From the NCBI GenBank assembly GCA_020345765.1, contig CP070770.1:3082115-3114203 (forward strand): DNA of 32,089 nt, in the 5' to 3' direction. A program made the translations under genes and the position numbers. The notes beneath the pieces are model-generated. The model searched no databases, was not told the DNA's origin, and saw only the letters and a program-made list of their open reading frames with translations. This DNA is from Deltaproteobacteria bacterium. Its GTDB lineage: Bacteria > Desulfobacterota > G020345765. Of the stretch, positions 7,575 to 17,170 are shown piece by piece (within the stretch, counting starts at the first letter, position 1; each line of letters starts with the position of its first letter).

Positions 7575-7591
7575 AGCACATTGCGTGCCAA
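7575..7591 (-). promoter_or_regulatory. Sigma-54 promoter (-24/-12)
   Basis: On the minus strand the sequence reads TTGGCACGCAATGTGCT. The -24 element TTGGCACG is a perfect match, the -12 element is GTGC against consensus TTGC, and exactly 10 bases separate the invariant GG and GC. Transcription would start near 7565, giving a leader of about 73 bases to the first response regulator. Three NtrC-type regulators encoded in this window are candidate activators. Confidence 0.75.
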
Positions 7592-7682
7592 TTCCTTCAC
7601 CCCGACCAGTTCGGGATTCAAGAACGGGATAAGCAAGGATAGGAGCGACCGATCAGCGAGTCTGGTTGACGGTATTAGTCTA

Positions 7683-7702
7683 AGTGTTCCGGATGAGACA
7701 CT
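7683..7702. promoter_or_regulatory. Dyad AGTGT-N10-ACACT, candidate activator site
   Basis: A 5-base inverted repeat with a 10-base spacer is centred near 7692, about 104 bases upstream of the -24 element of the sigma-54 promoter. Enhancer sites for sigma-54 activators usually lie 80-200 bases upstream and are dyads, so both position and form fit. The repeat is short, so chance is possible. Confidence 0.35.
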
Positions 7703-7897
7703 GACTATAGTGGTGAATAATATGACAGTAGAATCAGGGAAAGATGGAAAAAGGATAGGTAAGACAATAACTTAGTATTAACTGTCGTCAAATGATACTA
7801 TCGCGAATTACAACACCTAAGTTTTACTGGGATTGTCGAAATTCCCGGGGATCGCAGGCTCAGGGCGGTTCATCGGGACATCAAACCGGGCAATATC

Positions 7898-9388
7898 ATG
7901 ATCTCCCGGGAGGGGAAGGTCAAGCTGATGGATTTCGGAATTGCCCGGGTTCGGAGTTCGGGGGAAGAATTGACGCTCCCCGGGGTCACCCTCGGAACCC
8001 CGGCCTACATGTCCAAGGAGCAACTAGATGGGATGATGGTTGACTGGCGGACTGACATCTTCTCTTTCGGGATAGTCCTCTACGAAATGCTCACCGGGGA
8101 GAGGCCCTTTAAAAGTGACGAGAAGGTTCGTGTTGAACAGAAGATCCGGAAAGGAGATTATATCCCACCCCGGAAGCTCAACCGGAAGATCCCGCGCCCC
8201 CTTCAGAGGTTGATAATAAGGTGTTTAGAGAAAAAACCGGGGAAGAGGTATCGCGGCACCTCCGATGTCCGCCATCACCTGGAAAGGCTTGCCGAGAAAA
8301 GAAATATAAAAGCCGAATATCAGGAAAGGCTCAAGAATTACCTCATAAAATGCGGGATATTTAAAGGGGTCGTAGTAGAGAAGACGGCAGTCAAAAAAGC
8401 AAAACCAGCGGCAGTCAAAAAAGCGAAGCAAGTGGTAAAGCCCAGGATTAATTGGCCGAGGGGTTTTTGGGTGACAAAGATTGCCCTCCTTGTTCTGCTC
8501 CCTGCCATTATCTTCAGTCATTTCCAGAACCCAGGGACTCTGATTCACCGGTTGAAAAAGGGGGAAACCCTTTCTGCCTTGGCTCAACATTATTACGGAG
8601 ACTACCAAAAAAGCGTTTACCTGACTAACCGTAACCGGATCCTCAATCCGGCCCGACTGCGCCCGGGAAGGGATATCGTAATTCCCCTGGTAACCATTCA
8701 TCAGGTTGAGATCGGAGACTCACTCCCGAGGCTTGCCAGAAGTTATTTAGGTGATGACGGGAAATCCAAGTTTATTGCGCAATTCAATGCGACTGATGAG
8801 CATTCCCCTATGAAGGTAGGTGACCGGCTCAGGATACCCTTTGAGCTTCAACATAGGGTTAAGCCGGGGCAAACTCTGGCCTCCATCTCCAAGCGGTATT
8901 ACGGGAATACGATTGGTTACCGGTTACTGATGAGTTATAATTCTATTGGCGATGTTCAGAGCTTGAAGGTAGGGGACACAGTGAAGCTTCCCATTACTGA
9001 CAGCAGGATTGTCAGGATAGGATGGATTCAGCGGGCACTTGATGTTTTTAAGGGTTCTCCGAAAGAGGGAAAATATACTGAGGATTTAAGGGAAGCGATC
9101 GAGCTTTACGATAACGAGGATTATCCCGGTTCCGCGGCGAAGTTAAGTTCCTGTCTGGAAGCCGTAGAGCCCGGGATAGAAAATCTGGTTCAAATTCGTA
9201 AATACTTAGCGTTTGCTCATGCCCGGATGGGAGAGAAAGAGCTGGCGGCCGAGCAATTTATTGCTTTGCTCGAACTGCAGCCTGATTTCAGACCGGATCA
9301 GGCGGAGACCACTACCGAGATTTTGGAGGTCTTTAATAACCTGGAACTAAAAGATGAAGAAGAAGAAAGTCCTCATCGTCGACAATAG
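7898..9388 (+). CDS. Truncated Ser/Thr protein kinase with TM helix, LysM repeats and TPR-like tail
   Basis: 496 residues from the only in-frame ATG. The kinase C-lobe is clear: DFG at 12-14, GTPAYMSKEQ activation-loop end at 33-42, and DIFSFGIVLYEMLTGERPF. The catalytic VHRDIKPGNIM lies in the same frame but starts 30 bases before the ATG, and the open frame begins at 7796 after a stop. No glycine-rich loop or ATP-lysine is found upstream, so the N-lobe is missing and kinase activity is unlikely. After a KKAKPAAVKKAK basic stretch comes a transmembrane helix (191-208), then three LysM-like repeats (about 217-264, 267-314, 318-366) and a helical TPR-like tail (390-490). LysM domains bind peptidoglycan, so the intact form would be a wall-sensing kinase. 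No ribosome site precedes the ATG. It overlaps the next gene by 35 bases. It may be a decaying gene or still express its C-terminal part. Confidence 0.75.
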   Translation: MISREGKVKLMDFGIARVRSSGEELTLPGVTLGTPAYMSKEQLDGMMVDWRTDIFSFGIVLYEMLTGERPFKSDEKVRVEQKIRKGDYIPPRKLNRKIPRPLQRLIIRCLEKKPGKRYRGTSDVRHHLERLAEKRNIKAEYQERLKNYLIKCGIFKGVVVEKTAVKKAKPAAVKKAKQVVKPRINWPRGFWVTKIALLVLLPAIIFSHFQNPGTLIHRLKKGETLSALAQHYYGDYQKSVYLTNRNRILNPARLRPGRDIVIPLVTIHQVEIGDSLPRLARSYLGDDGKSKFIAQFNATDEHSPMKVGDRLRIPFELQHRVKPGQTLASISKRYYGNTIGYRLLMSYNSIGDVQSLKVGDTVKLPITDSRIVRIGWIQRALDVFKGSPKEGKYTEDLREAIELYDNEDYPGSAAKLSSCLEAVEPGIENLVQIRKYLAFAHARMGEKELAAEQFIALLELQPDFRPDQAETTTEILEVFNNLELKDEEEESPHRRQ

Positions 9389-10955
9389 CAGATTATATGT
9401 TGAGTTCTTAAGCGAAACCTTAATCAAGGCTAACTACGATATCTGCCAGGCCTATAACGGTATGGAGGCACTGGAAAAGGTAGTTGCCGAACGCCCGGAC
9501 TATATTATTTTGGATATCATAATGCCTAAGATCGAAGGCGGAAGGGTCTGTAGATACCTGAAGAGCAACCCCGATTTTCGCGACATTCCAATAATTATCT
9601 TAACCGGGGTTGCGGCGGAATCTGCGGCTAAGGTCAAGGGATTGGGAGCGGATGCTTATATTGCTAAAGGGGCCATGGATGAAATCGAGGTGAACCTGCT
9701 CAATACTTTAAAGATACTGGAGAGACCCAGGAAGGCTCCTGAGGCAAAGAAAGAATTGATTTACGGGATCGAGGGAGTAATTCCCCGCGACTTAGTAGGA
9801 GAACTCCTGCTGAATAAAAAACACTATGAAACTATTTTTGAGAATATGGGAGAGGGAGTAATTGAAATTGATTCCGACAGGAAGATAATCTTTGTCAATC
9901 CTGCTGCCTTGGATATTATTAATCAGTCGGAGATAGAGGTTATCGGGAAAATGATAACTGATATATTTGATGATCGGAAAGGTAGTGATCTCAAGAACAT
10001 CCTTAAGAAGGTCTCGGGCGCAAGAGGCTTGGTCAATGAAAGGATAACTTATCAATACGGAGAAAAGATTCTCCAGTTGAATTTTTCCAATATCATCGAG
10101 GAGGGGGAGTTTAAAGGAGTATTCATTATAATTCAGGATATTACCGAGAAGGAAAGATTGGCGAGGGATCTGAAAAAGTATGCCCAGGAGCTGGAGCATA
10201 AAATAATCGAGATCGATCGCACCCAAATGGAGCTGATCAAGTCCGAGAAGCTGGCGGCCACCTCAAAGTTAGTTGCCGGGGTTGCCCACGAAATAAAAAA
10301 CCCCTTAAACTCTATCTCCCTCACCGCCGCCAACCTCGAGCATATCACCAATTCAAGCAAGCCCTTGCCGGAGATAAAACGCTTTTACCAGGAGCACATC
10401 GAGCTGCTGAAATCGGATATTGAAAGGGTAAAGGATCTGGTCGAAAACTTTATGCGTTTCACCCGACCCTCAGCGATCCATTTGAAGCTGAAGGATATTA
10501 ACGAGATTGTTGATTCCGCCCTGAAAAGCATCGCCCCTCAGGCCAAACAAAATAAGGTAAGGCTGATTAGTAGATACGATAAAGGGCTGCCTAAGATCAT
10601 GGTGGAGGAGGATGAGCTTTATCGCTGTTTTATTAACCTTTTCCTCAATTCCCTGGAGGCAATGGAAAAGGGGGGCAAGTTGACCCTGGAAACCCGCGGC
10701 TCAACGAAGGAAATAGCCATAACCGTTTCCGATACCGGCGGTGGTATTCCCCGGGAGATCCAGGATAAAATCTTTGATATCTTCTTTTCCACCAAGGACG
10801 GCGGGAAAGGGCTGGGACTATCCCAGGTCTACCGGACGGTGGAGGCGCTGGGAGGGGAGATCTCGGTCCACAGTAAGGTAGGTAAAGGGACAAAATTCAC
10901 CATAGCTATTCCCAAGAGAAGAAACCGTGAAAAAGCTCAACATATTAGTAGTTGA
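9354..10955 (+). CDS. Hybrid sensor histidine kinase (REC-PAS-HisKA-HATPase)
   Basis: 533 residues, no membrane segment, so cytoplasmic. The receiver domain comes first (acidic residues in VLIVDNS, phosphoacceptor D54 in IILDIIMPK, Lys in AYIAKG). A PAS domain follows at about 155-265 (HYETIFENMGEGVIEIDSDR, then FIIIQDITEKE), then a coiled coil. The HisKA H-box is GVAHEIKNPLNSI with H312, and the ATPase domain has N box NLFLNSLEA, G1 DTGGGI and G2 GKGLGL. The H-box and following helix are NtrB-like. It overlaps the next gene, an NtrC-type activator, by 29 bases, so the two form a cognate pair. The N-terminal receiver suggests input from another kinase. The start at 9354 has no strong ribosome site and may rely on coupling with the upstream gene. 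Confidence 0.94.
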   Translation: MKKKKVLIVDNSRLYVEFLSETLIKANYDICQAYNGMEALEKVVAERPDYIILDIIMPKIEGGRVCRYLKSNPDFRDIPIIILTGVAAESAAKVKGLGADAYIAKGAMDEIEVNLLNTLKILERPRKAPEAKKELIYGIEGVIPRDLVGELLLNKKHYETIFENMGEGVIEIDSDRKIIFVNPAALDIINQSEIEVIGKMITDIFDDRKGSDLKNILKKVSGARGLVNERITYQYGEKILQLNFSNIIEEGEFKGVFIIIQDITEKERLARDLKKYAQELEHKIIEIDRTQMELIKSEKLAATSKLVAGVAHEIKNPLNSISLTAANLEHITNSSKPLPEIKRFYQEHIELLKSDIERVKDLVENFMRFTRPSAIHLKLKDINEIVDSALKSIAPQAKQNKVRLISRYDKGLPKIMVEEDELYRCFINLFLNSLEAMEKGGKLTLETRGSTKEIAITVSDTGGGIPREIQDKIFDIFFSTKDGGKGLGLSQVYRTVEALGGEISVHSKVGKGTKFTIAIPKRRNREKAQHISS

Positions 10956-12318
10956 TGATCAGGAAAGCACCTGCAAGAGTCTATCCACCTTCCTTAGACT
11001 TCACCAGTTTCAGGTGAGCTCGGCCGAGAGTGGGAAGAGTGCCCTGGAAAAACTCCGGGGAGGCAGCTATCAGGTAGTGCTGACCGATTATCGGATGACG
11101 GAGATGGATGGGATCGAGCTGACGAAAAGGATTAAAGAGGACTATCCCCAGATGGCTATCCTGGTCATGACTGCCTACGGCACGATCAAAAATGCGGTAG
11201 AGGCGATGAAGGCAGGGGCCTTTGACTACCTGACCAAGCCTCTGAACCAGGACGAGCTGCTCCTGTCTTTGGAGAGGATCGGCCAGCAACTTGAGCTGGT
11301 AAATGAGCTTTCCCGTCTCCGGGAAAAGCTGGGGGAGAAATATCATTTTAAGAATATCATCGGTAACAGTGAGCCGATGCAGAAGGTTTACAAGCTCATC
11401 GAGCAGTCTTCCCGGAATGATGCAACTGTGCTCATCACCGGGGAGACCGGGACCGGTAAGGAACTGGTGGCAAGGGCGATCCATTTCAACAGTGAGAGAA
11501 AGAACAAGCCCATGGTGGAGGTTAATTGTGCTGCCCTGCCGGAGAACCTGGTAGAGAGTGAGCTTTTCGGTCATCTCAAGGGGGCATTCACCGGGGCCGA
11601 CCGGGATCACCAGGGCAAGTTTGAACTGGCCGATAAGGGAACGATCATGCTGGATGAGATCAGCAACATGTCATCCGGTACTCAGGCGAAATTGCTCCGA
11701 GTTCTTCAGGAGAAGAAATTCGAGCCGGTGGGTGGGACTAATTCCGTCAGCGTTGATATCCGGACAATTGCCCTCACTAATGAGGATCTGAAGCAGGCAA
11801 TACAACGGGGGGGATTCCGGGAGGATTTATATTACCGATTGAATGTAATCAATATCGATCTCCCTCCCCTGCGCGATCGGAAGGCGGATATCCCACTATT
11901 AGTGGACTATTTCGCCGAGAAATTCTCGGGGAAGAAAGGGACTGAAAAACCGAATATCTCTCCCAAAGTTATGGATATGCTTCTCCGCTACGAGTGGCCC
12001 GGGAATGTCCGGGAGTTGGAGAATGTGGTTGAGCGGATGCTTACCCTGAGCGAAGGCGATCTGCTGCCCGAGCACTTACCTCCCGAGATTAAAAGCCTGG
12101 GGGAGCTTGCCTGGAAGGAACCAAGTGAGAAGGTTTCCTTAAAGGAAAGGATCGAATCGCTGGAAAGCTATATGATTTCGGAGAAGCTCCGGGAAGCCGG
12201 GGGGCGTGTTCTGCACACCGCCCGTGAGCTTGGCATTCCCCTGCGCACCCTGCGACGGAAGATGGAGAAATATAATTTGAGAAAGGAAAGTTTTAAAAAA
12301 CCTGGATCCTCGAGATAA
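10927..12318 (+). CDS. Sigma-54-dependent response regulator (NtrC family)
   Basis: 463 residues starting at GTG. The receiver domain has D10/D11, phosphoacceptor D54 in VVLTDYRMTEMDG, MTAYG and TKPL. The AAA+ domain has Walker A GETGTGKE (172-179), the sigma-54 contact loop GAFTGA (219-224), Walker B GTIMLDEI (238-245), arginine fingers in FREDLYYRLN and WPGNVRELENV. A Fis-type helix-turn-helix ends the protein (LHTARELGIPLRTLRRKMEKYN). Every catalytic feature is present. It should activate sigma-54 promoters when phosphorylated by the kinase encoded just upstream. Target promoters are unknown; the minus-strand sigma-54 promoter at 7575-7591 is the nearest candidate. Confidence 0.96.
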   Translation: MKKLNILVVDDQESTCKSLSTFLRLHQFQVSSAESGKSALEKLRGGSYQVVLTDYRMTEMDGIELTKRIKEDYPQMAILVMTAYGTIKNAVEAMKAGAFDYLTKPLNQDELLLSLERIGQQLELVNELSRLREKLGEKYHFKNIIGNSEPMQKVYKLIEQSSRNDATVLITGETGTGKELVARAIHFNSERKNKPMVEVNCAALPENLVESELFGHLKGAFTGADRDHQGKFELADKGTIMLDEISNMSSGTQAKLLRVLQEKKFEPVGGTNSVSVDIRTIALTNEDLKQAIQRGGFREDLYYRLNVINIDLPPLRDRKADIPLLVDYFAEKFSGKKGTEKPNISPKVMDMLLRYEWPGNVRELENVVERMLTLSEGDLLPEHLPPEIKSLGELAWKEPSEKVSLKERIESLESYMISEKLREAGGRVLHTARELGIPLRTLRRKMEKYNLRKESFKKPGSSR

Positions 12319-12321
12319 AAT

Positions 12322-14502
12322 ATGTATGTATTCAAGAGATGTTTTGCCACCTTCTTGCTGATTACGTTATTAACCCTAATACCTTCCGTCGGCTATTCCT
12401 ACATCGACCCGGGGACTACCGGGTATGTCTTTTCTGTCCTGGCCCCGATCCTTTCCGGCATTCTCTTGGTGTTGGTCTTTTTTTACCGGCAGATAAAGAG
12501 GGGTTTTTATTTTGTAATCAATGGGCTGAAGAAATTTCCGATGCTCTCTGCCGTTTCTGGTATAGTTCTTATTTCTATCGGCACGGCATCCTATTTTCTG
12601 TCCCGGGAAACAGAGGTAGATAAAATGAAGAAATATAAGTTTGAAAGAGTAATTTTGCTGGGTATCGACGGTATCGATCCGAAAATCCTGGAGGATATGA
12701 TGGCAGGAGGAGAACTACCCAACTTCTCCCGGCTCCGGGAGATAGGAGGATTCGCTCCCCTTCAGACCAGTATTCCTCCAGAGAGTCCGGTGGCCTGGTC
12801 GACGATTGCTACCGGCGCCAATCCGGGATACTTCGGGATCTTCGATTTCATTCTGCGCAATCCCAAAAACTATCTCCCGGATCTTTCCATACTTCGGATA
12901 GATACCAAGGCCCTGGCTGCCCTGAAAGGCTCCTCCTTTCTGCCTGCCATGAAAGGGACTCCTTTCTGGGAGATTACTGCCCGGGCCGATATCCCCACCA
13001 CGGTTATCCGCTGGCCGGTTACCTTCCCTCCGGTTGAGTGTTCCGGTCCGATCAAGCTCCTGTCCGGCCAGGGGGTTCCGGATCTGCGCGGCACCCTGGG
13101 ACGCTATGGGTTTTATACCACCGGGAGTATTCCCGAGGATCAGGAGGGTAAAGAGAAGGTCACCTGGGTAAGTTTTAATGATGATGGGTTTATCGAAACC
13201 TCCATCTTCGGGCCGGTCGTCTCCCGGATTACCGGAAGAAAGCCGGCGGAGATCCCGATGAAGCTCCGACCCGATTATGAAAACTCGGAGATAGGCATTA
13301 AGATTGACGGCAGTTCCTACCGGGTGAATGAAGGGGAGTGGAGTTCCTGGATACCCCTGAAGTTCGATCTCGGTCTTCTCCAGCATGCCAACGGCATCTG
13401 CCGCTTCTATCTCACCCGACTGAAACCGGAGCTTGAACTTTATCTTTCTCCCATCCAGATAGATCCTAGCGATCCCACTTTTATAGTTTCCTACCCGGAT
13501 GATTATTCAGCCGAACTGGCCCGGGCTATTGGAACCTATCATACCCTGGGAATTCCCGAGGATACCAATGCATTGGTGGAGAACCGATACGGCGAGGAGG
13601 CGTTCTTAAAGATTTGCGATGAGCTGATGGATGAAAGGGAAAAGATGCTCTGGTTTGAGCTAAAGGAACTTAAGAAGGGGTTATTGGCGATTGATTTCGA
13701 TACCACCGACCGGATCCAGCATATCTTCTGGCGGAGCCGGGACCCGGAACACCCCTTTTACCAGGAAGATTTTGCCCGGAGATACGGAGATGTTATCCCC
13801 GGGTATTATCGGCGCATGGATAAAGTTCTGGGTCGTCTCCTCGAATATGCGGATGAAAAGACTACGGTTATTGTATTCTCCGATCACGGATTCACTACAT
13901 TCCGGAGGGCGTTTCACCTGAATTCCTGGCTGGTTGAGCACGGGTTTATGACCCTGAAGCCTTCATCCTCGCGCCAGGAGGGGGTCGGCGAGTTGTTTGC
14001 CAATGTAGACTGGCAGAACACCCGGGCCTACGCCTTGGGCTTCGGCAGTATCTACCTTAACCTTAAGGGAAGGGAAGGGAAAGGGATAGTGGAGAAGGGT
14101 GGAGAGTCGCGTCGAGTCAAGCAGGAGATCGCCGAGCTTCTGACCCAGCTGAAAGACCCCAAGACCGATGAGTTGGTAGTGAAAGCAGTTTATGCCCGGG
14201 AAGATATCTATCGGGGTCCTTACCTGGAGGATGCACCGGACCTGATTGTGGGTATGCGGCGAGGGTACCGGATGTCATGGCAGAGCGCAATCGGCGGCAC
14301 ACCCGAAGGGCTGTTTGAGGATAATATGAAGAAATGGACCGGCACCCACATTATTGATCCCTACTATGTCCCGGGGATCCTCCTAATGAATCAGCGTATA
14401 AACGTCGAAAACCCCCGCTCAATTGATATTGCTCCCACTGTTCTTGCCTGCTTCGGCCTGTCCCGCCCTGCGGAAATGGAAGGGACTTCCTTGTTAAAAT
14501 AA
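12322..14502 (+). CDS. Membrane-anchored alkaline-phosphatase-superfamily phosphodiesterase
   Basis: 726 residues. An N-terminal signal or anchor is followed by YIDPGTTGYVFSVLAPILSG, a motif usually seen in small two-helix membrane proteins near such enzymes, and a further helix at about 75-93. The catalytic domain starts near 108 with ILLGIDGIDPKIL (metal Asp) and SPVAWSTIATGANPG, which holds the likely nucleophile at Ser160/Thr161. Further metal ligands sit in DFDTTDRIQH, VIVFSDHGF and GTHIIDPYY. This is the type I phosphodiesterase/nucleotide pyrophosphatase class. The substrate is unknown; related enzymes act on lipid or glycan phosphoesters outside the inner membrane. It begins 3 bases after the NtrC-type gene, so it is co-transcribed and may be part of the response to that pathway. 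Confidence 0.88.
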   Translation: MYVFKRCFATFLLITLLTLIPSVGYSYIDPGTTGYVFSVLAPILSGILLVLVFFYRQIKRGFYFVINGLKKFPMLSAVSGIVLISIGTASYFLSRETEVDKMKKYKFERVILLGIDGIDPKILEDMMAGGELPNFSRLREIGGFAPLQTSIPPESPVAWSTIATGANPGYFGIFDFILRNPKNYLPDLSILRIDTKALAALKGSSFLPAMKGTPFWEITARADIPTTVIRWPVTFPPVECSGPIKLLSGQGVPDLRGTLGRYGFYTTGSIPEDQEGKEKVTWVSFNDDGFIETSIFGPVVSRITGRKPAEIPMKLRPDYENSEIGIKIDGSSYRVNEGEWSSWIPLKFDLGLLQHANGICRFYLTRLKPELELYLSPIQIDPSDPTFIVSYPDDYSAELARAIGTYHTLGIPEDTNALVENRYGEEAFLKICDELMDEREKMLWFELKELKKGLLAIDFDTTDRIQHIFWRSRDPEHPFYQEDFARRYGDVIPGYYRRMDKVLGRLLEYADEKTTVIVFSDHGFTTFRRAFHLNSWLVEHGFMTLKPSSSRQEGVGELFANVDWQNTRAYALGFGSIYLNLKGREGKGIVEKGGESRRVKQEIAELLTQLKDPKTDELVVKAVYAREDIYRGPYLEDAPDLIVGMRRGYRMSWQSAIGGTPEGLFEDNMKKWTGTHIIDPYYVPGILLMNQRINVENPRSIDIAPTVLACFGLSRPAEMEGTSLLK

Positions 14503-14534
14503 GATTTTTAACGGAACAAAGTGCATAAAAAAAG

Positions 14535-14607
<73 letters not shown>

Positions 14608-14722
14608 ACATTAAGCGTCTTAAATATTAGTGTTAACTATATTTATTTTTTTCAGCTTAGTCAAGCAGATTTTTCAGGGGTTTTGGAATTCCCTCTGTTG
14701 ATTATTAATAGGAGGATATATA

Positions 14723-14767
14723 ATGATTATGGTGGATAACAGGGCGACGGCCGGGTCTTATAATTAA
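14723..14767 (+). CDS. Possible 14-residue leader peptide
   Basis: A short frame MIMVDNRATAGSYN is preceded by a strong GGAGG (14711-14715) at 7 bases spacing, better than the ribosome site of the dehydrogenase that starts 21 bases after its stop. It may be a translated leader or chance. There is no recognisable attenuator hairpin, and no runs of one codon. Confidence 0.25.
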   Translation: MIMVDNRATAGSYN

Positions 14768-14788
14768 AATGGCGTAGCAGAGAAGAAC

Positions 14789-15607
14789 ATGGGAATTTTC
14801 GCGGATAAAGTTGTTATCATCACGGGCGGCGCTTCGGGCATCGGTCGGGCGCTCGCGGAGGAATTGTCACGCCGCCTAGCCCGGTTGGTGCTGGTCGATG
14901 TTAACACTAAACTGCTTGAAGAGGTCACCGACTCGATAACGAAAACAGGTGGACGGGCAAAAGCGGTAACAACTGATGTTTCCGATTTCGAGATGGTGAA
15001 AAGATTGGTAGGCGATACCGTGGCCGAGTACGGGCGGCTGGATTATATTTTCAATAACGCCGGCACCGCGGTCGGCGGCGAAGCCCGGGATTATTCCTAC
15101 GACGACTGGCGCCGGGTTATCGATGTCAATCTTTACGGCGTCGTCAATGGTGTTGCCGCGGCCTATCCGATTATGGTAAAGCAAGGCTTCGGGCATATCA
15201 TAAACACCGCATCCTTGGCGGGACTGATCCCGGCAGTGGGGGAAATATCCTACACCGCGAGCAAGTACGGGGTGGTGGGTCTCTCCAATGCACTGCGGGT
15301 GGAGGGTGCGGACCTCGGTGTGAAGGTCAGTGTGGTCTGTCCCGGAATTATTGAGACGCCGATCTTTTCTACCATCAAGTTTGTCAATTGCGATCGCGAG
15401 AAGATGATCAGACTGATGCCCAAGGGCATACCCCCCGAGAAATGCGCCCGGCTGATTCTGTGCGGTGTCGAGCGTAACAAGGCGACCATCGTGGTAACAA
15501 CATTAGCCAAGTTTTTCTGGTTGGTTCAGAGAATTAGCCCGGGATTGATGCTCCTGATTTGGAGACGGGGCATAAGGAAAATGAGGGAAGCGCGGATCGG
15601 GGATTGA
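14789..15607 (+). CDS. Short-chain dehydrogenase/reductase (SDR)
   Basis: 272 residues, classical SDR. The cofactor motif TGGASGIG is at 12-19, and VLVDVNT ends beta-2 with an Asp at the position that usually favours NAD(H). NNAG is at 89-92, and the catalytic Asn114, Ser142, Tyr155 and Lys159 are in SYTASKYG. CPGIIETPIF follows in the substrate region. The C-terminal 50 residues are hydrophobic and basic (FFWLVQRISPGLMLLIWRRG), which suggests membrane association as in SDRs acting on lipids or retinol-like compounds. The substrate is not predictable. It precedes atpD by 144 bases with a promoter in between, so it is probably not in the ATP synthase operon. The ribosome site is weak (GAGAAG). 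Confidence 0.92.
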   Translation: MGIFADKVVIITGGASGIGRALAEELSRRLARLVLVDVNTKLLEEVTDSITKTGGRAKAVTTDVSDFEMVKRLVGDTVAEYGRLDYIFNNAGTAVGGEARDYSYDDWRRVIDVNLYGVVNGVAAAYPIMVKQGFGHIINTASLAGLIPAVGEISYTASKYGVVGLSNALRVEGADLGVKVSVVCPGIIETPIFSTIKFVNCDREKMIRLMPKGIPPEKCARLILCGVERNKATIVVTTLAKFFWLVQRISPGLMLLIWRRGIRKMREARIGD

Positions 15608-15677
15608 TCCTCATATTAATACAAGCTGCCATGCTCCTTCCGGGTATTGCGAAAGATATAAAATCGGTGTTTTTGAT

Positions 15678-15706
15678 TTGACAAACAGCGGTTTATAAAC
15701 TATATC
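15678..15706 (+). promoter_or_regulatory. Sigma-70-type promoter of atpD-atpC
   Basis: A perfect TTGACA (15678-15683) is followed after 17 bases by TATATC (15701-15706), four of six matching the -10 consensus. Transcription would start near 15713, about 40 bases before the atpD ATG. A run of A/T lies between, followed by a GAGGAG ribosome site. Confidence 0.65.
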
Positions 15707-15736
15707 TAAATTATAACGATTTTTAATAGTTTTTAA

Positions 15737-17167
<1,431 letters not shown>

Positions 17168-17170
17168 ACG

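Larger units (their letters stand above)
7493..7795. other. Intergenic control region before the chemosensory operon
   Basis: This stretch separates the minus-strand chemosensory operon from the plus-strand truncated kinase. It holds the sigma-54 promoter and an upstream dyad (listed separately). The longest plus-strand frame through it shows no domain resemblance and ends at 7775. I see no kinase N-lobe motif (glycine-rich loop, VAxK) in any frame here, which matters because the kinase that follows is missing exactly that part. Confidence 0.6.

Noticed and set aside
7368-7775. Plus-strand frame across the chemosensory promoter, possible missing kinase N-lobe
   Set aside because: No glycine-rich loop, ATP lysine or helix-C pattern; the first part is antisense to the response regulator.
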